A stretch of DNA of 64,000 nt from Salvelinus alpinus (lineage: Eukaryota; Chordata; Actinopteri; Salmoniformes; Salmonidae). Of the stretch, positions 58,401 to 64,000 are shown one piece after another. Under the pieces are notes generated by a model that worked only from the letters and a program-made list of their open reading frames with translations, had not been told where the DNA came from and did not search any database. The DNA lies in assembly GCF_045679555.1 (NCBI RefSeq), contig NW_027256036.1:1-64000 (forward strand), in the 5' to 3' direction. Each line of letters starts with the position of its first letter. The first letter of the stretch is position 1. The position numbers and the translations under genes were made by a program.

Positions 58401-59239
58401 CATTGAACAGTGTGGTACAGCCAGTAGGGTGGAGTGGAGGGTGTGTATAGTGTCTAACCTATCATTGAACAGTGTGGTACAGCCAGTAGGGTTGAGTGGA
58501 GGGTGTGTATAGTGTCTAACCTATCATTGAACAGTGTGGTACAGCCAGTAGGGTTGAGTGGAGGGTGTGTATAGTGTCTAACCTATCATTGAACAGTGTG
58601 GTACAGCCAGTAGGGTTGAGGGTGTGTATAGTGTCTAACCTATCATTGAACAGTGTGGTACAGCCAGTAGGGTTGAGTGGAGGGTGTGTATAGTGTCTAA
58701 CCTATCATTGAACAGTGTGGTACAGCCAGTAGGGTTGAGTGGAGGGTGTGTATAGTGTCTAACCTATCATTGAACAGCGTGGTACAGCCAGTAGGGTTGA
58801 GTGGAGGGTGTGTATAGTGTCTAACCTATCATTGAACAGCGTGGTACAGCCAGTAGGGTTGAGTGGAGGGTGTGTATAGTGTCTAACCTATCATTGAACA
58901 GTGTGGTACAGCCAGTAGGGTGGAGGGTGTGTATAGTGTCTAACCTATCATTGAACAGTGTGGTACAGCCAGTAGGGTTGAGGGTGTGTATAGTGTCTAA
59001 CCTATCATTGAACAGTGTGGTACAGCCAGTAGGGTTGAGTGGAGGGTGTGTATAGTGTCTAACCTATCATTGAACAGCGTGGTACAGCCAGTAGGGTTGA
59101 GTGGAGGGTGTGTATAGTGTCTAACCTATCATTGAACAGTGTGGTACAGCCAGTAGGGTGGAGGGTGTGTATAGTGTCTAACCTATCATTGAACAGTGTG
59201 GTACAGCCAGTAGGGTTGAGGGTGTGTATAGTGTCTAAC
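55264..59239 (-). other. bmpr2: bmpr2 intron 11, mostly exon 11-derived minisatellite
   Basis: An intron of about 4.0 kb. Only about 115 nt next to exon 12 and a short stretch at 55441-55466 are unique. The rest is a TG/AG microsatellite and the long array of exon 11 donor copies listed separately. Confidence 0.9.
55379..55440. repeat. (TG)n(AG)n compound microsatellite
   Basis: About 25 TG repeats followed by six or seven AG repeats on the plus strand. On the bmpr2 transcript this is (CT)n(CA)n, located about 115 nt upstream of the exon 12 acceptor. CA-rich RNA near acceptors is a known hnRNP L target, so an effect on exon 12 splicing is possible but not shown. Confidence 0.97.
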
Positions 59240-59274
59240 CTATCATTGAACAGTGTGGTACAGCCAGTAGGGTT
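55467..59274 (-). repeat. bmpr2: Minisatellite made of the exon 11 3' end plus its splice donor, 57-63-bp unit, ~63 copies
   Basis: On the transcript strand each unit contains CAACCCTACTGGCTGTACCA, CACTGTTCAATGATAG and then GTTAGACACTATACACACCC. The first part is the end of exon 11 ([12 protein letters not shown]) and the rest starts with its 5' splice site. The genuine copy is the rightmost (exon end 59240). Unit lengths of 57, 58, 62 and 63 bp arise from presence or absence of CCACT between CACCCT and CAACCC, and from donor GTTAGA versus GTAGAGA. TGTTC alternates with CGTTC-type single changes (GCTGTTC) across units. Every copy I read keeps the AG|GT junction. The leftmost unit at about 55467-55500 is degenerate. 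Long open frames on both strands here are repeat artefacts, because 58+62 and 57 are multiples of three. Confidence 0.95.
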
Positions 59275-59415
59275 GAGTGTGGGGCTGACAGACTTGGTCT
59301 GGTCCCAGATCAGCAGCAGTTCAGCCATGCGCTCCTCTGCACACTGAGCGGTCAGCCTGGCCTCAGCATCCTGGTCCCAGCAGTCCTCCATGGTCTCCTT
59401 CAGGGAACGCACGGC
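59240..59415 (-). CDS. bmpr2: bmpr2 exon 11: end of the kinase domain (subdomain XI) and start of the tail
   Basis: The exon begins after acceptor CACCTCCCCCCAG with [20 protein letters not shown], then [31 protein letters not shown] and CTTLFNDR, 58 codons plus two bases. It matches human BMPR2 closely through the kinase C-lobe; the CWDQDAEAR motif holds the conserved Arg that closes the catalytic-loop Glu salt bridge in subdomain XI, which is intact. The last 13 codons ([13 protein letters not shown]) replace the less conserved human NPMSTAMQNER stretch and are the part that has been amplified into intron 11. The donor at 59239 is AG|GTTAGA. Two further donors at 59182 and 59125 lie exactly 57 and 114 nt downstream and would add 19 or 38 residues in frame before joining exon 12 correctly. 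Confidence 0.96.
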
Positions 59416-60216
59416 CTGGGGGGAGGTGACAGAGGCTAACACACACCATACCACACCATACCACACACACCATACCACACACACCACACCACACCACACC
59501 ACACACAATACACCATACCATACACACCATACCATACACACCACACACAATATACCACACTATACCACACACAATACACCACACCATACACCACACCATA
59601 CACCATACACCACACATACCACACAATATACCATACAACACCATACCACACATACCACACCATACCACACAATATACCATACAACACCATACCACACACT
59701 ATACCATACAACACCATACCACACCATACCATACAACACCATACCACACCACACCACACATACCACACCACACATACCACACCACACACACCATACCACA
59801 CCATACCACACAATATACCATACACCACACATACCACACCATACCACACAATATACCATAACACCATACCACACATACCACACCATACCACACAATATAC
59901 CATACACACCATACCACACCACACCATACCACACCATACAACACCATACCACACCATACCACACCACACAATACCATACACACCATACCACACCATACAA
60001 CACCATACCACACAATATACCATACAACACCACACCACACATACCACACCATACCACACAATATACCATACAACACCACACCACACCATATACCATACAC
60101 ACCATACCACACCATACCATACCATACCACACAATATACCATACAACACCACACATACCACACCATACCACACAATATACCATACACACCATACCACACC
60201 ACACCACAGGTCTCAC
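59416..60216 (-). other. bmpr2: bmpr2 intron 10, almost entirely pentanucleotide repeat
   Basis: This intron of about 800 bp has donor CTG|GTGAGACC and acceptor TCCCCCCAG|GCC. Fewer than 30 nt at the exon 11 side and about 10 nt at the exon 10 side are unique. Confidence 0.92.
59437..60207. repeat. ACCAT/ACCAC pentanucleotide satellite, about 770 bp
   Basis: The plus strand is built of CCATA and CCACA five-mers (for example CACACCATACCACACCATAC), with recurring larger blocks containing CACAATATACCATACAACAC. The transcript strand is correspondingly GU-rich (TGGTA, TGGTG). Open frames of 160-340 codons in several frames reading THHTTPYHT or [10 protein letters not shown] are repeat artefacts. 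Confidence 0.95.
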
Positions 60217-60353
60217 CAGGCTGTTCTCCTTCCAGGCCTCAGGGAACTTGGGTCTCTGTTTCTCTCTGGACACCAGGACCTGCATGTCCTCAAAGGAGGG
60301 GTGGTTCCCTGCCTCGGCCTGGAACGCTGCCTGGAAGTCAGGGACCGAATCTC
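60217..60353 (-). CDS. bmpr2: bmpr2 exon 10: kinase domain C-lobe segment
   Basis: Exon 10 follows the acceptor CTCCTTTCTCTCCAG and completes the Gly codon begun at the exon 9 donor, giving [19 protein letters not shown], then [16 protein letters not shown] and [14 protein letters not shown]. It encodes 45 full codons and ends exactly on a codon at CTG|GTGAGA. The block is nearly identical to human BMPR2 ([19 protein letters not shown]...), corresponding to the alpha-helical C-lobe between subdomains IX and XI that shapes the substrate-binding face of the kinase. No frameshift or stop is present. The acceptor is notable: its polypyrimidine tract and flank are the founder-like copy of the ~30-fold repeat that fills the right part of intron 9. 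Confidence 0.97.
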
Positions 60354-60355
60354 CT

Positions 60356-61650
60356 GGAGAGAAAGGAGGAGCAGGACATGAAGGAGGACATTCAATACTG
60401 GAAGAAAGGAGGAGCAGAACATGAAGGAGGACATTCAATACTGGGAGAAAGGAGGAGCAGAACATGAAGGAGGACATTCAATACTGGGGGAAAGGAGGAG
60501 CAGGACATGAAGGAGGACATTCAATACTGGGAGAAAGGAGGAGCAGAACATGAAGGAGGACATTCAATACTGGGGGAAAGGAGGAGCAGGACATGAAGGA
60601 GGACATTCAATACTGGGAGAAAGGAGGAGCAGGACATGAAGGAGGACATTCAATACTGGGAGAAAGGAGGAGCAGAACATGAAGGAGGACATTCAATACT
60701 GGGAGAAAGGAGGAGCAGGACATGAAGGAGGACATTCAATACTGGGAGAAAGGAGGAGCAGAACATGAAGGAGGACATTCAATACTGGGAGAAAGGAGGA
60801 GCAGGACATGAAGGAGGACATTCAATACTGGGAGAAAGGAGGAGCAGAACATCAAGGAGGACATTCAATACTGGGAGAAAGGAGGAGCAGGACATGAAGG
60901 AGGACATTCAATACTGGGAGAAAGGAGGAGCAGAACATGAAGGAGGACATTCAATACTGGGAGAAAGGAGGAGCAGGACATGAAGGAGGACATTCAATAC
61001 TGGGAGAAAGGAGGAGCAGAACATGAAGGAGGACATTCAATACTGGGAGAAAGGAGGAGCAGAACATGAAGGAGGACATTCAATACTGGGAGAAAGGAGG
61101 AGCAGGACATGAAGGAGGACATTCAATACTGGGAGAAAGGAGGAATAGAACATGAAGGAGGACATTCAATACTGGGAGAAAGGAGGAGCAGAACATGAAG
61201 GAGGACATTCAATACTGGGAGAAAGGAGGAGCAGAACATGAAGGAGGACATTCAATACTGGGAGAAAGGAGGAGCAGAACATGAAGGAGGACATTCAATA
61301 CTGGGAGAAAGGAGGAGCAGGACATGAAGGAGGACATTCAATACTGGGAGAAAGGAGGAGCAGAACATGAAGGAGGACATTCAATACTGGGAGAAAGGAG
61401 GAGCAGAACATGAAGGAGGACATTCAATACTGGGAGAAAGGAGGAGCAGGACATGAAGGAGGACATTCAATACTGGGAGAAAGGAGGAGCAGAACATGAA
61501 GGAGGACATTCAATACTGGGAGAAAGGAGGAGCAGAACATGAAGGAGGACATTCAATACTGGGAGAAAGGAGGAGCAGGACATGAAGGAGGACATTCAAT
61601 ACTGGGAGAAAGGAGGAGCAGAACATCAAGGAGGACATTCAATACTGGGA
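60356..61650 (-). repeat. bmpr2: 43-bp minisatellite of exon 10 acceptor-like sequence, ~30 copies
   Basis: On the transcript strand each unit contains CATGTTCTGCTCCTCCTTTC then TCCCAGTATTGAATGTCC then TCCTT. The true acceptor reads CATGTCCTGCTCCTCCTTTC then TCTCCAG|GAGATTC, so the units share its upstream flank, pyrimidine tract and terminal CAG. Variants are TCTCCCAG, TCCCCCAG and TCTTCCAG, all still ending in YAG, and CATGTTCTG alternating with CATGTCCTG. Copies are highly uniform, which points to recent expansion or homogenisation. The leftmost copy is the functional splice site. At the right the array stops at 61650, just before the SINE. Confidence 0.93.
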
Positions 61651-61671
61651 TTTGACAACTCATTGTGGTCA

Positions 61672-61855
61672 GGGGCTCCCGAGTGGCACAGCGGTCTAAG
61701 GCACTGCATCTCAGTGCTAGAGGAGTCACTACAGACCCTGGTTAGATTCCAGGCTGTATCACATCCGGACGTGATTTGGACTCCCATAGGGCGGCGCACA
61801 ATTGGCCCAGCGTCGTCCGGGTTTGGCCGGGATAGGCCGTCATTGGAAATAAGGG
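61672..61855 (+). mobile_element. tRNA-derived salmonid-type SINE, 3'-truncated
   Basis: Starts GGGGCTCCCGAGTGGCACAG and continues through CGGTCTAAGGCACTGCATCT, CACTACAGACCCTGGTTAGA, GGCGGCGCACAATTGGCCCA and GGCCGTCATTGGAAATAAGG. This is the widespread salmonid SINE head and body as I know it from the family. A-box (TGGCACAGCGG) is intact. The B-box reads GGTTAGATTCC in place of GGTTCGATTCC, so Pol III activity is doubtful. The usual tail after AATAAG is missing; the element ends in GGGTCAG and a short ATT run directly abutting the donor array. It lies antisense to bmpr2. The exact subfamily is not assigned. Confidence 0.85.
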
Positions 61856-61870
61856 TCAGTTATTATTATT

Positions 61871-64000
61871 AGGTCAGGGTTATTACCTGGGAAGAGGTCA
61901 GTACACCTCATGAAGGTCTCCCAGTAGACGAGGCCCAGGGTCAGAGGTCAGGGTTATTACCTGGGAAGAGGTCAGTACACCTCATGAAGGTCTCCCAGTA
62001 GACGAGGCCCAGGGTCAGAGGTCAGGGTTATTACCTGGGAAGAGGTCAGTACACCTCATGAAGGTCTCCCAGTAGACGAGGCCCAGGGTCAGAGGTCAGG
62101 GTTATTACCTGGGAAGAGGTCAGTACACCTCATGAAGGTCTCCCAGTAGACGAGGCCCAGGGTCAGAGGTCAGGGTTATTACCTGGGAAGAGGTCAGTAC
62201 ACCTCATGAAGGTCTCCCAGTAGACGAGGCCCAGGGTCAGAGGTCAGGGTTATTACCTGGGAAGAGGTCAGTACACCTCATGAAGGTCTCCCAGTAGACG
62301 AGGCCCAGGGTCAGAGGTCAGGGTTATTACCTGGGAAGAGGTCAGTACACCTCATGAAGGTCTCCCAGTAGACGAGGCCCAGGGTCAGAGGTCAGGGTTA
62401 TTACCTGGGAAGAGGTCAGTACACCTCATGAAGGTCTCCCAGTAGACGAGGCCCAGGGTCAGAGGTCAGGGTTATTACCTGGGAAGAGGTCAGTACACCT
62501 CATGAAGGTCTCCCAGTAGACGAGGCCCAGGGTCAGAGGTCAGGGTTATTACCTGGGAAGAGGTCAGTACACCTCATGAAGGTCTCCCAGTAGACGAGGC
62601 CCAGGGTCAGAGGTCAGGGTTATTACCTGGGAAGAGGTCAGTACACCTCATGAAGGTCTCCCAGTAGACGAGGCCCAGGGTCAGGGTTATTACCTGGGAA
62701 GAGGTCAGTACACCTCATGAAGGTCTCCCAGTAGACGAGGCCCAGGGTCAGAGGTCAGGGTTATTACCTGGGAAGAGGTCAGTACACCTCACGAAGGTCT
62801 CCCAGTAGACGAGGCCCAGGGTCAGAGGTCAGGGTTATTACCTGGGAAGAGGTCAGTACACCTCATGAAGGTTTCCCAGTAGACGAGGCCCAGGGTAAGA
62901 GGTCAGGGTTATTACCTGGGAAGAGGTCAGTACACCTCATGAAGGTCTCCCAGTAGACGAGGCCCAGGGTCAGAGGTCAGGGTTATTACCTGGGAAGAGG
63001 TCAGTACACCTCATGAAGGTCTCCCAGTAGACGAGGCCCAGGGTCAGAGGTCAGGGTTATTACCTGGGAAGAGGTCAGTACACCTCATGAAGGTCTCCCA
63101 GTAGACGAGGCCCAGGGTCAGAGGTCAGGGTTATTACCTGGGAAGAGGTCAGTACACCTCATGAAGGTCTCCCAGTAGACGAGGCCCAGGGTCAGAGGTC
63201 AGGGTTATTACCTGGGAAGAGGTCAGTACACCTCATGAAGGTCTCCCAGTAGACGAGGCCCAGGGTCAGAGGTCAGGGTTATTTCCTGGGAAGAGGTCAG
63301 TACACCTCATGAAGGTCTCCCAGTAGACGAGGCCCAGGGTCAGAGGTCAGGGTTATTACCTGGGAAGAGGTCAGTACACCTCATGAAGGTCTCCCAGTAG
63401 ACGAGGCCCAGGGTCAGAGGTCAGGGTTATTACCTGGGAAGAGGTCAGTACACCTCATGAAGGTCTCCCAGTAGACGAGGCCCAGGGTCAGAGGTCAGGG
63501 TTATTACCTGGGAAGAGGTCAGTACACCTCATGAAGGTCTCCCAGTAGACGAGGCCCAGGGTCAGAGGTCAGGGTTATTACCTGGGAAGAGGTCAGTACA
63601 CCTCATGAAGGTCTCCCAGTAGACGAGGCCCAGGGTCAGAGGTCAGGGTTATTACCTGGGAAGAGGTCAGTACACCTCATGAAGGTCTCCCAGTAGACGA
63701 GGCCCAGGGTCAGGGTTATTACCTGGGAAGAGGTCAGTACACCTCATGAAGGTCTCCCAGTAGACGAGGCCCAGGGTCAGAGGTCAGGGTTATTACCTGG
63801 GAAGAGGTCAGTACACCTCATGAAGGTCTCCCAGTAGACGAGGCCCAGGGTCAGAGGTCAGGGTTATTACCTGGGAAGAGGTCAGTACACCTCATGAAGG
63901 TCTCCCAGTAGACGAGGCCCAGGGTCAGAGGTCAGGGTTATTACCTGGGAAGAGGTCAGTACACCTCATGAAGGTCTCCCAGTAGACGAGGCCCAGGGTC
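61871..64000 (-). repeat. bmpr2: 74-bp minisatellite of the exon 9 3' end plus splice donor, ~29 copies
   Basis: On the transcript strand each unit is 55 nt of exon (ACCCTGGGCCTCGTCTACTG to CTGACCTCTTCCCAG, encoding [17 protein letters not shown]) followed by 19 nt of intron (GTAATAACCCTGACCTCTG). The encoded peptide matches the human BMPR2 [18 protein letters not shown] kinase segment. The period is 74 bp, with two 67-bp units (near 62680 and 63710) that lost seven bases between two ACCCTG motifs. Copies are almost identical; rare changes are CACGAAGG (62791), GGTTTCCC (62870), GGGTAAGAG (62895) and TTTCCTGGG (63284), the last replacing the second base of one donor. The array continues past the right edge. 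Confidence 0.96.
63945..64000 (-). CDS. bmpr2: bmpr2 exon 9, 3' end (rightmost visible copy; may be another array copy)
   Basis: The last unit in the window encodes [17 protein letters not shown] and one base of the following Gly codon, then the donor AG|GTAATA. This is kinase subdomain IX-X sequence whose reading frame joins exon 10 exactly. The sequence stops at the window edge, right where the unit would either continue into real exon 9 or into another copy. The base before ACCCTG is needed to decide: in array copies it is the intronic G, while a real exon should continue with a codon such as TAT or TAC for the conserved Tyr. Only the copy furthest upstream is a real exon end, so this call is tentative. 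Confidence 0.35.

Larger units (their letters stand above)
60354..63944 (-). other. bmpr2: bmpr2 intron 9: amplified donor array, SINE, amplified acceptor array
   Basis: In transcript order this intron has about 2.1 kb of exon 9 donor copies (from the right edge to 61871), a SINE in the opposite orientation (61855-61672), then about 1.3 kb of acceptor-like copies (61650-60356) leading into the true exon 10 acceptor. Its upstream limit cannot be placed because the donor array runs past the window. Confidence 0.85.
52845..64000 (-). other. bmpr2: bmpr2 transcription unit, 3' part (exon 9 end to 3'UTR)
   Basis: The minus strand carries the last exons of a BMPR2 orthologue. In transcript order these are the exon 9 donor end (63945 or beyond), exon 10 (60353-60217), exon 11 (59415-59240), exon 12 (55263-54098) and exon 13 (53686-53472). 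The splice phases match across every junction: exon 9 ends after one base of a Gly codon, exon 10 ends on a codon, exon 11 ends after two bases, and exon 12 ends after one base. All acceptors end in AG and all donors start with GT. BMPR2 is a single-pass serine/threonine kinase receptor for BMP and GDF ligands that phosphorylates type I receptors to activate SMAD1/5/8. Its long C-terminal tail is unique in the family. Exons 10-13 total about 1.7 kb, while about three quarters of this gene segment is tandem repeat. Confidence 0.95.

Noticed and set aside
59390..60424. Open frames encoding THHTTPYHT or [10 protein letters not shown] repeats
   Set aside because: Products of a five-base repeat, which is open in several frames at once. 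Parts of true exons 10 and 11 are merely fused to them by reading through splice sites.
61680..61760. Functional tRNA gene
   Set aside because: The A-box resembles a tRNA, but the B-box is altered and the rest matches a SINE body, without the cloverleaf 3' half.
53472..64000. Processed pseudogene of BMPR2
   Set aside because: Introns are present at conserved phases, and every splice site and reading frame visible is intact.
61871..64000. Tandem duplicated complete exons giving a repeat-domain protein
   Set aside because: Units contain only the last 55 nt of exon 9 and a donor, without an acceptor in normal position. The 74-bp period is not a multiple of three and the intronic part brings an in-frame stop.

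Overview
This window looks like the 3' end of a vertebrate gene next to a very large satellite array, almost certainly from a salmonid fish. A tRNA-derived SINE of the kind found throughout salmonid genomes lies at about 61672-61855. The only gene I can support is a minus-strand orthologue of BMPR2, the bone morphogenetic protein type II receptor. Its last four coding exons (10-13 by human numbering) join in frame with conserved intron phases, and it keeps signature BMPR2 peptides such as [19 protein letters not shown] and KNLKESSDENLMEHS. I cannot tell which salmonid paralogue (a or b, or which whole-genome-duplication copy) this is.

Layout. Positions 1-51437 are one uninterrupted satellite of 46-bp and 50-bp monomers, roughly 1,080 copies, starting mid-monomer at the left edge. 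From about 13.9 kb rightward it is organised into higher-order repeats of about 2.74 kb. It also holds a near-identical 1.8-kb tandem duplication at about 33.2-36.9 kb. Positions 51438-53471 are downstream or 3'UTR sequence of bmpr2, containing a (CA)n tract, a ~30-bp minisatellite and a 40-bp triplicate. Positions 53472-64000 hold exons 13, 12, 11 and 10, then the splice-donor end of exon 9, read right to left, with introns made mostly of tandem repeats.

The most unusual feature is that three of the intronic arrays are amplified splice junctions of bmpr2 itself. The array at 61871-64000 repeats the last 55 nt of exon 9 with its 5' splice site about 29 times. The array at 60356-61650 repeats the polypyrimidine tract and AG of the exon 10 acceptor about 30 times. 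The array at 55467-59274 repeats the end of exon 11 with its 5' splice site about 63 times. Intron 9 is therefore a run of donor copies, a SINE, a run of acceptor-like copies, and then the true acceptor. The first two extra exon 11 donors are spaced 57 nt apart and keep the reading frame. Extra exon 9 donors hit a stop codon.

Limits: copy numbers and higher-order-repeat boundaries come from reading marker variants by eye, not from a computed alignment. The genuine upstream part of exon 9 lies beyond the right edge.
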